Assembly: GCA_963740395.1 (NCBI GenBank)
Contig: CAVUEP010000015.1
Location: 62,001 to 126,000, forward strand
Direction of reading: 5' to 3'
From: CADEEN01 sp963740395
GTDB taxonomy: Bacteria; Pseudomonadota; Gammaproteobacteria; Burkholderiales; Burkholderiaceae_C
DNA: 64,000 nt
A program made the translations under genes and the position numbers. How positions within the stretch are numbered: the stretch's first letter is position 1; each line of letters starts with the position of its first letter. This document shows, piece by piece, positions 37,354 to 46,203 of this stretch. The notes beneath the pieces were generated by a model. It ran no database searches and was not told the DNA's origin. It saw only the letters and a program-made list of their open reading frames with translations.

Positions 37354-38451
37354 CTAGCGATCTACGAACGCTGACAGAAACGCCCGAGCGAACTGAGAGC
37401 GCTCGACTTCTGCCCGTTCCAGTGAGTTGTCCCACCAGATACCTTCGCTGTTCGCCAACAGGATCAGGCTGAGGTTCAGGCTTGGAATCTTGAGATACAG
37501 CGCGGAGTAGGCGTCCTCCCACCAACCCGAGTGCCAGACGAGGGTATGGCCCTTGTACTTCTGCACGTACCAGCCCAGCCCGTAGGGCAGTGCCTCCCCG
37601 TCGCTTGACCGCGTCGGCGTCATCATTTCGGCCCGTGACTTCGCTGAGATCAACGCGCCCTCGTCGAGTGCGACATCGAACTTGGCAAGATCGAGCACGG
37701 TGGTGACGACACCGCCCGCAGCACCGTCTCCCTGCGGCGGCCGCGCCCTCGCTGGCTGGATCGCTCCAGTACTGTCAACTCGATGTGGCGGGGCCAGCCG
37801 CCGGGCCAAGTCCTCACGCAACGGCAAGTCCCGGTGCTTGCGGGCCGAATCCGTCATGCCGGCTGGGTTGAAGACGTCGCGTTCGACAAGTTCGGAGAAG
37901 GGAGCGCCAGCCGCGGCCATGATCGGGCGCGACGCCCAGGAGTAGAGGACGGGGTTGTAGGAGAACCGCGTACCAGGTATCGCCGACGCCGTGTGCGACA
38001 GCAAGTGCCGAAGCGTGTGGCTCCGTGGCTCGCAGCGAAGTTGTCGGGCGAAGATGGAAGGCTGTCGACTGAACGCGGTGCAGAAGTCGGCCCATTCGCT
38101 GTAGGCCACGAGCGGTCTGTCGAGATCAAGTAGTCCTGCCTCGACGAGCCGAAGGGCAACGACGGCGGAGAGCGGCTTCGCGACCGAAGCGATGTCGTAG
38201 GCCGTCTCGGCGCGCGCGGGAATGTCGCCTTCGACATCGGCGCGCCCCAGCCCCGCCGCGACGACGATCGCGCGGTCCTGCACGACGGCGAAGGACAGCC
38301 CTGGGATGTGGGCCTCCTTGCGCAAGGCGTCGAGTCGTTGCACGAAAGCGGCAACGTCATGGGGCCTCGCGCTCGCATGGGTCCGACTCGGCTCGGCCGA
38401 AGCGCCTGAGTGCACGGCCAGCAAGAGCTGCAGAAGGAGTAGCTTCTTCAT
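37354..38451 (-). CDS. Beta-lactamase-family serine hydrolase, exported
   Basis: A 365-residue class C beta-lactamase/esterase-like hydrolase with a signal peptide (KKLLLLQLLLAVHSGASAEP). The catalytic SxxK motif is SVAK at 89-92 in AYDIASVAKPLSAVV. A tyrosine region FSYNPVLYSW follows near 163-172, slightly different from the usual YxN, and the third motif is HSG in LVWHSGWWEDAY. Such proteins are usually esterases or peptidases, not resistance enzymes. The ATG at 38,451 is chosen because it starts the signal peptide. Confidence 0.88.
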   Translation of the reverse strand: MKKLLLLQLLLAVHSGASAEPSRTHASARPHDVAAFVQRLDALRKEAHIPGLSFAVVQDRAIVVAAGLGRADVEGDIPARAETAYDIASVAKPLSAVVALRLVEAGLLDLDRPLVAYSEWADFCTAFSRQPSIFARQLRCEPRSHTLRHLLSHTASAIPGTRFSYNPVLYSWASRPIMAAAGAPFSELVERDVFNPAGMTDSARKHRDLPLREDLARRLAPPHRVDSTGAIQPARARPPQGDGAAGGVVTTVLDLAKFDVALDEGALISAKSRAEMMTPTRSSDGEALPYGLGWYVQKYKGHTLVWHSGWWEDAYSALYLKIPSLNLSLILLANSEGIWWDNSLERAEVERSQFARAFLSAFVDR

Positions 38452-38637
38452 GGGCCTATTGCCTCGTCCGACCAATGCCCGGCATTACCTGCCGGCAGGC
38501 GCGGGCGAAGCCTGCTCTCGTCCGCGCGGCATGTGCGCATCCCGGTACCCGGGCCGGACGGCCCGTCGAGGCAACGGCGGCCGCCGTGCAGAGCGCGACA
38601 GCGAGCAAGGGGTCCAGCATGGCGCTCGAGCGAAGGA

Positions 38638-39117
38638 TCAGGCTGCGCTGACCAACATGAGGTGAAAGGTGTTCCTGATGCCGACCCTGCGGAAGCCGCA
38701 ACGCTCGTACATGAACTGCGCGGGGTTCTCGGGATGCACCGTCAGCGAGACCTGCTTGTACCCCGCGTGCCATGCGGCGGCAAGTGCTTCAAGCATGAGC
38801 GGCCGGCCGAAGCCCCGTTGCCGGAACTCCGGCTCGAGCGCAATGCCGAGCTGAGGCGTCGCGTCGTCGATGGAGGCCAGGCCGACACCGACGGGCAGCA
38901 TGCGCAACCAGCATGCGCCAGCATCGACGCCTCCGACCTGCGCAACGACCCCCACGTCGGTCGGTCTGCCCCACTCCTCGGCATAGATGCGGACCCCTGG
39001 CAACTGAAGCGTCTCGATCGGGCGCAGGCCCGCCGGTGGTGGGTCCCACAGCGCCACATGGAGCCAGCGCCAGAGCTTGGCCTGGTCATTCGGCACGAGC
39101 TGGCGAAAGTCCAGCAT
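38638..39117 (-). CDS. GNAT-family N-acetyltransferase
   Basis: A 159-residue GNAT acetyltransferase from the ATG at 39,117 (LDFRQLVPNDQAKLWRWLHV). The acetyl-CoA loop is EFRQRGFGRPLMLEALAAAW and the C-terminal beta-bulge region is NPAQFMYERCGFRRVGIRN. Substrate unknown. It lies in the accessory region with other small-molecule enzymes. Confidence 0.85.
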   Translation of the reverse strand: MLDFRQLVPNDQAKLWRWLHVALWDPPPAGLRPIETLQLPGVRIYAEEWGRPTDVGVVAQVGGVDAGACWLRMLPVGVGLASIDDATPQLGIALEPEFRQRGFGRPLMLEALAAAWHAGYKQVSLTVHPENPAQFMYERCGFRRVGIRNTFHLMLVSAA

Positions 39118-39178
39118 CTGCGGCCGATTGCCAGCGCTGCGCTCGAGCAAGGGGCTGGGCCTCACGTCGGATTCGCGG

Positions 39179-39400
39179 CTAGCTCTTCTTGCCTCCGAAG
39201 GCAAGCAGCAGCGCGCCAATGACGATGGCGCCGACACCGGCCCAGACGGGAACGTTGACCGTCTGCTTCTCCTTGACCGAGAGCTCCAACGATCCGAGTT
39301 TCACCGCCGTCGTGTCCTTGGTGAAGCTGAAGCCGCCGTAGACCAGCCCCAAGGTACCTGCGACCAGCAATGCGATCGCAACAATCTTGGTTCCACTCAC
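39179..39400 (-). CDS. Small two-helix inner-membrane protein (DUF3185-like)
   Basis: A 73-residue protein with two membrane segments, IVAIALLVAGTLGLVYGGFS and VWAGVGAIVIGALLLAFGGK, separated by a charged loop containing DTTAVKLGSLELSVKEKQTV. The layout matches small DUF3185-type proteins of proteobacteria, whose role is unknown. Confidence 0.78.
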   Translation of the reverse strand: MSGTKIVAIALLVAGTLGLVYGGFSFTKDTTAVKLGSLELSVKEKQTVNVPVWAGVGAIVIGALLLAFGGKKS

Positions 39401-39514
39401 TTCTCTGTGCTCCTCAGGTGCAGCGCGGGTCGCAGGGCCGACGACCAGGCGCGCGCAGGTTGTTGATCAGTCCGAGCATACGATGCCGGGGGTCCGCGGT
39501 CCGCCATCGGCGCC

Positions 39515-39904
39515 CTACTCCGAGCGACTCGTGACGTCACGATCGCGGTCGTATCGCTTCTTGAGCGGGAACGGCGGCAACCAGGACTCGCGACGGACGG
39601 TCCAGAGCTCGTAGGTCGGCGTCAGCTGGTCGGGCGTATCCAGGCAACCCAAACTCACTTCGATCTCGTCTGCGCTGCGCGAGTAGACCGATGAACCGCA
39701 GCGGGGACAGAAGTAGCGACCCGCATAGTGGCCCACTTCGCCCTCGATCTTCACCGCCTCCTGCGGGAACACCGCGCTAGCATGAAACAGCGCCCCATGG
39801 TGCTTGCGGCAGTCGAGGCAGTGACAGAGGCCGACCCGGTAAGGGGATCCCGACGCCGCGACTCGGACGCTGCCGCACAGGCAGCCGCCAACGTGGTTGT
39901 TCAT
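39515..39904 (-). CDS. GFA-family zinc protein 1
   Basis: A 129-residue member of the GFA (glutathione-dependent formaldehyde-activating enzyme-like) fold, which binds zinc by Cys residues. It starts NNHVGGCLCGSVRVAASG after Met and carries CLCG, CHCLDCRKHHG and CPRCGSSVYSR, the complete set of Cys motifs. Most family members are not true formaldehyde enzymes. Two more GFA genes lie at 44.1-45.0 kb. Confidence 0.88.
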   Translation of the reverse strand: MNNHVGGCLCGSVRVAASGSPYRVGLCHCLDCRKHHGALFHASAVFPQEAVKIEGEVGHYAGRYFCPRCGSSVYSRSADEIEVSLGCLDTPDQLTPTYELWTVRRESWLPPFPLKKRYDRDRDVTSRSE

Positions 39905-40026
39905 GCGGCACCTCCTCGGAGTCGATCGGGCGGTGAGTGGCCCCAGGCGTGAGCCCGGCAGCCCGCAGTGCCATGGCGCTGCGGCCGCATGGTCGAAGGG
40001 CTGCGCGTGATCGGCATTGCCTGGCT

Positions 40027-40335
40027 TCACCTGCGCTCGGGCGCCAGGTTCTTGATCGAGGCCGCGAAGGCTTCGTGCGCCTGTGCCGAGACCGGCCTGT
40101 GCTTGACCGACGTGCTTGCCGGGTACTTGCCCAGGTAGTTCTCACCCTTCCAGTTCGTCGAAGGGCGAACCGGGCGCGGCGCGAAGCCACCTCCGCAATT
40201 GGGGCAGACGTTGGCGAGCACCTTGTCGACACATGAGGCACAGAACGTGCACTCGAAGGAGCAGATCCTCGCTTCAGGCGAGTCTGGCGCCAGGGCCTTG
40301 TTGCAGTGTTCGCAAGTCGGACGAAGTTCCAGCAC
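40027..40335 (-). CDS. DUF1272 Cys-rich protein
   Basis: A zinc-ribbon-like protein of the DUF1272 family. It starts with the hallmark LELRPTCEHCNKALAPDSPE and continues ARICSFECTFCASCVDKVLA and CPNCGGGFAPRPVRP, giving four Cys pairs. I use the GTG at 40,335 because family members begin at this point; the frame is open to an ATG at 40,362. The C-terminal 40 residues are a less conserved extension. Confidence 0.85.
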   Translation of the reverse strand: MLELRPTCEHCNKALAPDSPEARICSFECTFCASCVDKVLANVCPNCGGGFAPRPVRPSTNWKGENYLGKYPASTSVKHRPVSAQAHEAFAASIKNLAPERR

Positions 40336-40409
40336 GGTCGATCCCCGGGTCAGCGACGCCACACTCTACCCGCAGCGGCCTGCCATTGCAGGGGCGCCCG
40401 GGCGCTGGG

Positions 40410-40889
40410 CTAGGTGCCTGCATTGCCATCGAGCTGCTGAGGCGCGCCATTGATCGTGACCGACTTGAACGGCCAGTGCCTGGCCAGCCAGGGCATGAGG
40501 AAGGACCGAAGATCCGCCTCCAGGCCGCTCGCCAGTTCACTCTGCCGCGCCCAGAACCAGACGTCTGCGTCGGTGCCGGCGACATGGGGCGGGTCGATGT
40601 AGACGCAGCCCAGCAAGCGTTTCTCGTCCAGCGACATCGCCGCATAGTCGAAGGAGGAACGCAGCTGAAACTCCTTCTGATGCCACCCGAGGTCGACGAT
40701 GTTCTGCTCGATCGTCATGTCCTCTGCCGGCCATCCCCAGACGGCTCCGAAGCGCGCCCAAAGGTGCTGCCGGCTCGACATCACCGCGTCGTAATCCTTG
40801 AACGCGTCATGGATCGTGATGGATCGCAGCCTGAAACGGGCGGTCTCGACGACGGCTTGAATCTGGAAATTGGGTGGCAGGAAGGGCAT
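40410..40889 (-). CDS. GNAT-like acetyltransferase
   Basis: A 159-residue product from the ATG at 40,889 (PFLPPNFQIQAVVETARFRL). The pattern ETARFRLRSITIHDAFKDYD, the central SLDEKRLLGCVYIDPPHVAG and the acidic ADVWFWARQSELASGLEADL fit a divergent GNAT fold. The acetyl-CoA P-loop is weak. Function and substrate are unknown. Confidence 0.68.
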   Translation of the reverse strand: MPFLPPNFQIQAVVETARFRLRSITIHDAFKDYDAVMSSRQHLWARFGAVWGWPAEDMTIEQNIVDLGWHQKEFQLRSSFDYAAMSLDEKRLLGCVYIDPPHVAGTDADVWFWARQSELASGLEADLRSFLMPWLARHWPFKSVTINGAPQQLDGNAGT

Positions 40890-40963
40890 CTTTCTCGGGC
40901 ACCTAGGGTTGGAATGGATCGGCCCGCGGCGGCAGGCCGTGACTCGCCGGGTTGAGCCAGCGG

Positions 40964-41626
40964 CTAGGCCGCGGTGTGCACCGCCTGCACGAACTCGCTC
41001 AGCTTGCCGCCGCTGAGCTTGCCGCCGACACGCACGCTCGAACACAGATCGAGGCCAAACGGCTGCACCACCTTGATCGCCTCGACGACGTTGGACGCGT
41101 TCAAGCCGCCAGCCAGGAAAATCGGGACAGCGACAGCGTCGCGTATCCGACGGCTGACCTGCCAGTCGTGGACCCTGCCGGTGCCGCCCAGCTCCTTGAC
41201 TGCCAGCGTCGGATTCCCCGAGTCCAGAAGCAGCGCGTCGACGCAGCCCGCCACCTGCCGCGCTTCGTCGATCGAGTCGCCACCGAGGACGTGAATGACC
41301 TGAACCAGCTTCACGTGCGGCAGTTGTCGGCGCAGCCTGGCCAGTTCGCCTGCGTCAACGGCATCGACGAGTTGGATCGTCGATGTCCTGCAGGCCATGT
41401 GCTGCTGAACGATCGAATCGGCATTCCGCAACGAGGTCAGCAGGAACGTCGCGATCGGTGGCGGCACTGCGGCCGCGATCTCGGCGATCAGGGGCTCCGA
41501 GATGACGCCGGGTCCACTCGGCATGTGCGACACCAGCCCCAGCGCCGAAGCGCCCCCAAGGATCGCCTGGCGCGCCTCTTCGAGGCTGGAGATGCAGCAG
41601 ATCTTGATGCGCGGTGGAAGTGCCAT
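40964..41626 (-). CDS. Phosphoribosylanthranilate isomerase (TrpF) paralogue
   Basis: A 220-residue TIM barrel of the TrpF family, which isomerises phosphoribosylanthranilate in tryptophan synthesis. It keeps the catalytic Cys in KICCISSLEEA, the catalytic Asp in ALLLDSGN, the phosphate loops GGTGRVHDW and FLAGGLNASNVVEAI, and LDLCSSVRVGG. The usual KICG is KICC. No other trp gene is near, so this may be a paralogue with another substrate. Confidence 0.82.
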   Translation of the reverse strand: MALPPRIKICCISSLEEARQAILGGASALGLVSHMPSGPGVISEPLIAEIAAAVPPPIATFLLTSLRNADSIVQQHMACRTSTIQLVDAVDAGELARLRRQLPHVKLVQVIHVLGGDSIDEARQVAGCVDALLLDSGNPTLAVKELGGTGRVHDWQVSRRIRDAVAVPIFLAGGLNASNVVEAIKVVQPFGLDLCSSVRVGGKLSGGKLSEFVQAVHTAA

Positions 41627-41718
41627 GGTGCGGCTGGCCTATCGCGTGAGCGACGGGCATGAAGTGAAGCCCAGCGGCGTCATTCCATTGGTGCTGCGCT
41701 TGGGCGCGGGGTCGAGCA

Positions 41719-42594
41719 TCACTGCCTGGCTGTCGATTGCTTGAGCCTGTCGTAGTGCGCCGCGCGAGCGGCATCGCCTTTGGCTCGGTACAGGGCCTCG
41801 AGTTCTCCGAAGACATGGGGATCGGGCTTCCCGGCGGCTTGGCTCTCCCGCTCCAGCCGAGTCTGAATCTCCAGGGCTTCATCGATGCGCTTCATGCTGC
41901 GGAGCGTCCAGGCAACCATCCAGTGCGCGACCCGCGTCGCATGCGCATTCTCGCCGCGCTCGCGCAATGCGAGGGCCTGCTGGAACTGACCGAGCGCTTC
42001 CTCAAAGCGGCCAAGCTGGTGCAGGGCATAGCCGAGGTTGTTGCGGATCGACGGCTCCCAGCGCCTGGCGTCGGGTTGCGAAGAAGCCTGCACCAGCTCG
42101 AGCGCCGCCTGGCCCCATTTCAGCTGGTCGGCGGGCGCGGTGTCCAGGAACGCGTGCATGTGGATCGCGTCCACCGCAAGAGCGTCCAGCTTGGCCGACC
42201 GCGCCATCTGCAGCGCACTGTCGTAGGCGCGCCGGGCGCGGTCCTTCGCGTCCGGCGTCAACTGTTCCGGCGCGTGTGTCGCTGACGCATGGCTGCGGCC
42301 GAGTTCCAATTGGTACCTGACCCTGGCCTCAGCTCCGGCGGAGGCAACCGAGGACTCGATTCGATGCAGCACCTGCCGCGCCGCCTCGAAGTCCTTGCGC
42401 AGGCCGTAGGTTCGCGCAATCTGCGTGTGAAGTATCAGCGCGTCGTCACCCGTAGCCCGCTCCAGGGCCTGCCTGAACCGTTGCTCGCTGACCTCGGGCC
42501 TGGCGAAGTCCCACAAAGGCGCGAGGTCAACCGCCATCGTTGAGCTGGAGGCCAGCAGAAGCAGCCACCACGAGGGGACTTTGAGCGCGCGCAT
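41719..42594 (-). CDS. Exported TPR protein, unknown
   Basis: A 291-residue protein with a signal peptide (VPSWWLLLLASSSTMAVDLA) and TPR-like repeats, clearest at IRNNLGYALHQLGRFEEALG and VAHWMVAWTLRSMKRIDEAL. Family proteins act as protein-protein scaffolds. No neighbour explains its partner. Confidence 0.75.
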   Translation of the reverse strand: MRALKVPSWWLLLLASSSTMAVDLAPLWDFARPEVSEQRFRQALERATGDDALILHTQIARTYGLRKDFEAARQVLHRIESSVASAGAEARVRYQLELGRSHASATHAPEQLTPDAKDRARRAYDSALQMARSAKLDALAVDAIHMHAFLDTAPADQLKWGQAALELVQASSQPDARRWEPSIRNNLGYALHQLGRFEEALGQFQQALALRERGENAHATRVAHWMVAWTLRSMKRIDEALEIQTRLERESQAAGKPDPHVFGELEALYRAKGDAARAAHYDRLKQSTARQ

Positions 42595-42628
42595 GCAGCC
42601 GGTGACGCCTGACGTTCGAGTTCAACCG

Positions 42629-43558
42629 CTAGCGCGAGGGGGCAAGGCCCTTGACGGCCCATGCCAAGGCAGCGTAGGACCGCGGTCCGTCCGGTTCCCC
42701 GTCCAGGTACGCCGCCCGGACGGCGTGTTCGAGCCGACTGCGCGCCTCCGCGCTCAAGGTGGACACATATTCGGCGCCTGGGCCGTCCTTGCCGAGATAG
42801 GGGGCCCAGTAGTCGGCGAACGACGCGTACCCCATGCGGATGTGGAGCAGGGTCTCGCCGATGTCGACGAAGCCGGCGCTGCGCCAGGCCGCCGCAAGTT
42901 CGCCGGGTCGGGTCATCGGCCTCGTGTAGTTCTTGGCTCGACGTTCCCCGGCCTTCGGATCGAGCGCCGCGGCGGTGTCGAAGAACATGCGGTTGGCGAC
43001 GAAGCCGCCGCGTGCATCCCACACGGCCGCAGCCACCACGGCGCCCGGCTTGGCAACGCGACGCATCTCGGCGATCGCATCGTGCGGACGCGGCACGAAG
43101 TGCAGTACCAGCAGCGAGAGCACCCGATCGAACGATTGATCCGGATACTCGAGTGCGCAGGCGTCGCCGACGCGGAACTCGAGCCGTGGATTCGGGTTGC
43201 GGGACCGGGCGTACTCGATGTACACAGGCGCAAGGTCGACGCCATGGACGGCGCTTGAAGCCGAGCGCTCGAGCACGGCGGCCGCCAGGTGGCCGGTCCC
43301 GCAGCCCACGTCCAGGACCTGCTCGGCATCACCCGTTCCCACGTAGTCGAGAAACGGGCCGGCCAGGCGCCGACTCCACCGTCCCATGTTCAGCTCGTAG
43401 CCATCGCCGTCGGCGGCTACGAAGGTCGTGGAAGTGCTGAGGGTGCTACCGGGGTGTGTTGGCGATGCCCAACGTTGGCTCTGCCCTTCCTCGCGGTTCG
43501 GGTGTCTGCCCTGACGGGAGCTTCTTTCGAGCGACGGATCAGGCGGCGCTGCTGGCAT
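42629..43558 (-). CDS. SAM-dependent methyltransferase (class I)
   Basis: Class I methyltransferase with motif I VLDVGCGTGHLAAAVL, motif II/III AVHGVDLAPVYIEYARSR, and post-motif LSLLVLHFVPRPHDAIAEMR. Substrate unknown. The start is uncertain: conserved sequence seems to begin near TFVAADGDGYELNMGRWSRR at about 43,425, where no ATG or GTG is seen, and the nearest ATGs are at 43,387 and 43,558. The upstream one overlaps the thioesterase gene. Confidence 0.82.
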   Translation of the reverse strand: MPAAPPDPSLERSSRQGRHPNREEGQSQRWASPTHPGSTLSTSTTFVAADGDGYELNMGRWSRRLAGPFLDYVGTGDAEQVLDVGCGTGHLAAAVLERSASSAVHGVDLAPVYIEYARSRNPNPRLEFRVGDACALEYPDQSFDRVLSLLVLHFVPRPHDAIAEMRRVAKPGAVVAAAVWDARGGFVANRMFFDTAAALDPKAGERRAKNYTRPMTRPGELAAAWRSAGFVDIGETLLHIRMGYASFADYWAPYLGKDGPGAEYVSTLSAEARSRLEHAVRAAYLDGEPDGPRSYAALAWAVKGLAPSR

Positions 43559-43958
43559 ACAGAATCATCTGGGTGCATCGGAACAGCGCAATGGTCTTGC
43601 CTGACTCCCTGTGTTTGACCACAGCATCCCAGACTTGAGTGGTCCTGCCAAGGTGCACCGCCGTCGCTACGCACTCGAGGGTTCCGTCACGTGCCGTACC
43701 GAGATGATTCGACTTCAGTTCGATGGTCGTGAATCCAGTGGCCCCCTTGGGCAGGCTGGCAATGCAGCCATAGCCAGAACATGTATCGGCCATCGTGACC
43801 ACGGTGCCCGCATGCAGAAAGCCATTCGGTGCCATATGGCACTTCTTCACTGCGAGCTCTGCACGCGTGGATCCGACCCTCGCGTCAGTGAAGACGATTC
43901 CCAGCAGACCGGGCAGGTAGTCGGCGCCGCGCGCGTTCACGATGTCAATGTCGTTCAT
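43539..43958 (-). CDS. PaaI-type hotdog thioesterase
   Basis: A 139-residue hotdog-fold thioesterase. It shows NGFLHAGTVVTMADTCSGYG, the family's helix containing the catalytic acid region, and TIELKSNHLGTARDGTLECV. The ATG at 43,958 has GAGG 7 bases upstream; a GTG two codons earlier is also possible. The substrate is probably an acyl-CoA, but not identifiable here. Confidence 0.86.
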   Translation of the reverse strand: MNDIDIVNARGADYLPGLLGIVFTDARVGSTRAELAVKKCHMAPNGFLHAGTVVTMADTCSGYGCIASLPKGATGFTTIELKSNHLGTARDGTLECVATAVHLGRTTQVWDAVVKHRESGKTIALFRCTQMILYASSAA

Positions 43959-44107
43959 GGCCACACCTCAAGCGTCGCGCTCGGACAATGCCCCTTGAGT
44001 ATCCCGTAACTGCGTCACGCCGCTGCAGGTCGGCTGCGGCGAAGAATCAGGCCATCGAGAACCAGCGCCTCGCGACATGCCGGGTGCGCGCCGCCAGTTC
44101 GGCAGTG

Positions 44108-44485
44108 CTAGCCACGGACGCCTTCCATAGGCTGCTTGCCTTCATCGCCGATCACGTCCCAGTCAGCCTTGGACCCCACCCCTATGTGGTGGATGACCCT
44201 GAGGGCGGCGCCTCCGTCTGCCAGCAGGCCCGCCGGGACGAACATCCTCTTCGGGTCGTTCCGACCCGGAACCCGCGATCCACAGACTTTGCAGACCACG
44301 TCTCCCATGCGGAATCGGGCTTGGTCCACATCGCGATGTGCTCCTCGCCGCCCGTCCATCGGAAGTCTTCGTTCGCCACGACCAGCACGGCGATGCCGTT
44401 GCTCCCGGTGGACCTGCGACAGATCGAACAGTGGCAGACGTAGATGCCAGCGGGCCGAGCCGCAATTGCACCGACCCGTGTTCAC
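44108..44485 (-). pseudogene. GFA-family gene 2, broken by two frame changes
   Basis: Three frames together give a GFA protein: NTGRCNCGSARWHL, then VCHCSICRRSTGSNGIAVLV and EHIAMWTKPDSAWETW, then MGDVVCKVCGSRVPGRNDPK to the stop at 44,108. The changes fall near 44,440 and 44,300. At the first one the spacing between Cys motifs is also shorter than in intact family members, so a small deletion accompanies the shift. This favours a decayed gene, though read errors are possible. It sits next to an intact GFA gene. Confidence 0.66.
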
Positions 44486-44542
44486 TGCATCACCGCCCTT
44501 TTTCGCAGCGTGACCTGTCGCGCGATGCATCCCATGCGCGGC

Positions 44543-45025
44543 CTAGCGTTTGAGCCGATCAGCCTGCCGGTGAGGGTCCCCCTGCGCGCTGGGCCAGGCG
44601 TCGGACTCGACAAACTCGACATGCTGGATCCAGTTGCGCTGGCGCCTCGCCAGGCGATCACCCTGACCTTCGCCGTCAAACGACACAGTCGCCGACTGCA
44701 GGAGCGAGCTCTCGACGTTGTCGAACGCGTTCACGCTCACCACGGCATAGAGGTGACCATCGATCGTGCTGGTGACGACCGGGACGATGCCGCAGTTGGA
44801 GCACACGTGGAAATCGGCGGTCTTGGTGCCGAATCCGTAGATCGAGACGCGCTTGTTGTCCTTGACGCTGACCGTGAGCGCGCCGGTCGGGCAGGACGTC
44901 CACACGCCGCCGTGCTTGAGGCAGAACGAGCAGGAGCATGCTCTTGCCGGGATCTGTTTCGGCTCCGGCTGCCAGTTCAGCCTGAACGAGATGTTGCTGC
45001 AGTGGCAGCTTCCAGTGATGAGCAT
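44543..45025 (-). CDS. GFA-family zinc protein 3
   Basis: An intact 160-residue GFA protein from the ATG at 45,025. It has CHCSNISFRLNWQPEPKQIP, the Cys set ACSCSFCLKHGG and CSNCGIVPVV, and the C-terminal extension SFDGEGQGDRLARRQRNWIQ found in a subset of the family. The gene is the last one before the insertion sequence and could be a former integron cassette. Confidence 0.86.
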   Translation of the reverse strand: MLITGSCHCSNISFRLNWQPEPKQIPARACSCSFCLKHGGVWTSCPTGALTVSVKDNKRVSIYGFGTKTADFHVCSNCGIVPVVTSTIDGHLYAVVSVNAFDNVESSLLQSATVSFDGEGQGDRLARRQRNWIQHVEFVESDAWPSAQGDPHRQADRLKR

Positions 45026-45159
45026 GGCGGTGACTCCGACGCCTCGTGGTTCAACCCGCCGATTTCGCAGAAGAATCGGCAGTTGAGCAGGCAGTAGACG
45101 ACGCCTGCGGTTGCCGACCCGACAGCCCGTTGAAGCCTGGGGCGAACGAGCCCGTACGT

Positions 45160-46203
45160 TAGCGTGGGGCGTCGAGTCGGATGTTCTTGTAACCCGAACA
45201 GTTGATCGGGCCCTTGTGAGCCCGGATTCTTGCAAGGCAGGGTACTTGAATGAGCAATCCAGAATCGTTCGTCGGCATCGACGTGGCCAAGTCTTGGCTG
45301 GATGTGGCCTGGTTGACGGGCCAGACGCTTCGCATCGACTATACGGAGGAAGCTGTCGCTGGCCTGGCCGAGCGATTGCGCTCGCAACCGCCCACGCTGG
45401 TCGTCATGGAGGCCACCGGCGGGTTGGAGACTGCGGTGGCCAGTGCGCTGGTGGCCGCCGGGCTGGCGGTGGCCGTGGTCAACCCGCGGCAGGTGCGCGA
45501 CTACGCCAAGGCCTGCGGCCGCCTGGCCAAGACCGATCGCATCGATGCGTTGATCCTGGCCTCCTTCGCTGCGGCCATCCGTCCTCAGGTGCGCGAGCTG
45601 CCCGACGAGCACACGCGCGCCTTGGGCGATCTGCTGGCCCGGCGGCGCCAGCTCATCGACATGCGGGTGCAGGAGAAGCTGCGCTTGCAGCGCGCCTCGG
45701 CGATGCAGCGCGACAGCCTGCGCGAGCACATCGCCTGGTTGGACGAGCGCATCGGCCGCCTGGACATCGAGCTGACGCACGCGCTGCGCACCTCGCCTGT
45801 CTGGCGTGACAAGGACGATCTGCTGAAGGCGATCCCGGGCGTTGGGGCGCTGACTCGCGCGACGATGCTGGCGCTGCTTCCGGAGCTGGGCACGCTCAAT
45901 CGAAGGCAGATCGCCGCGTTGGTCGGCGTGGCGCCGTTCAACCGCGACAGCGGCAAGCATCAGGGCGGGCGCGTCATCTGGGGCGGACGGGCACAGGTGC
46001 GGCGCATCCTGTACATGGCCGCCGTCTCGGCCATGCGCTGCAACCCACTGATCCGCAGCTTCTACCAACATCTGCGCGCCCAAGGCAAACCTGCCAAAGT
46101 GGCTCTGACCGCTTGCATGCGCAAACTGTTGGTGATCATGAATGCCATGCTCAAACATCAATCTTCATGGTCGCCGGCGCTTGACATGCAACACAGTTGC
46201 TAA
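45160..46203 (+). mobile_element. IS110/IS1111-type element inserted in an integron attC site
   Basis: The element carries one transposase gene. Its right end is fixed: the transposase's last codons run directly into the core of an attC site, and the TAA stop is the TAA of the attC core TAACG. The left end is not resolved; I place it near 45,160. IS110-type elements lack terminal inverted repeats and target duplications. The location matches the known IS1111-attC group, which specifically targets cassette recombination sites. Confidence 0.8.
45250..46203 (+). CDS. IS110-family transposase
   Basis: A 317-residue DEDD transposase. The N-terminal DEDD domain starts FVGIDVAKSWLDVAWL (first Asp in GIDVAK) and includes VVMEATGGLETAVASAL and KTDRIDALILASFA. 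The C-terminal transposase-20 domain has IPGVGALTRATMLALLPELG and ALVGVAPFNRDSGKHQGGR with the conserved Ser. The frame is intact, so the element may be active. The gene points opposite to the cassette genes. Confidence 0.95.
   Translation: MSNPESFVGIDVAKSWLDVAWLTGQTLRIDYTEEAVAGLAERLRSQPPTLVVMEATGGLETAVASALVAAGLAVAVVNPRQVRDYAKACGRLAKTDRIDALILASFAAAIRPQVRELPDEHTRALGDLLARRRQLIDMRVQEKLRLQRASAMQRDSLREHIAWLDERIGRLDIELTHALRTSPVWRDKDDLLKAIPGVGALTRATMLALLPELGTLNRRQIAALVGVAPFNRDSGKHQGGRVIWGGRAQVRRILYMAAVSAMRCNPLIRSFYQHLRAQGKPAKVALTACMRKLLVIMNAMLKHQSSWSPALDMQHSC

Noticed and set aside
36871..37525. Open frames on both strands in the 36.8-37.4 kb gap
   Set aside because: No recognisable motifs or ribosome binding sites apart from the nitronate monooxygenase remnant.
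37354..38451. Antibiotic-resistance beta-lactamase
   Set aside because: It has the serine-hydrolase motifs, but the second motif is atypical and most such chromosomal proteins are esterases or peptidases.
45154..45164. GTACGTTAGCG as a left-hand attC remnant of the insertion sequence
   Set aside because: The last bases do not fit the GTTRRRY core and no paired arm is nearby. It may only be chance.
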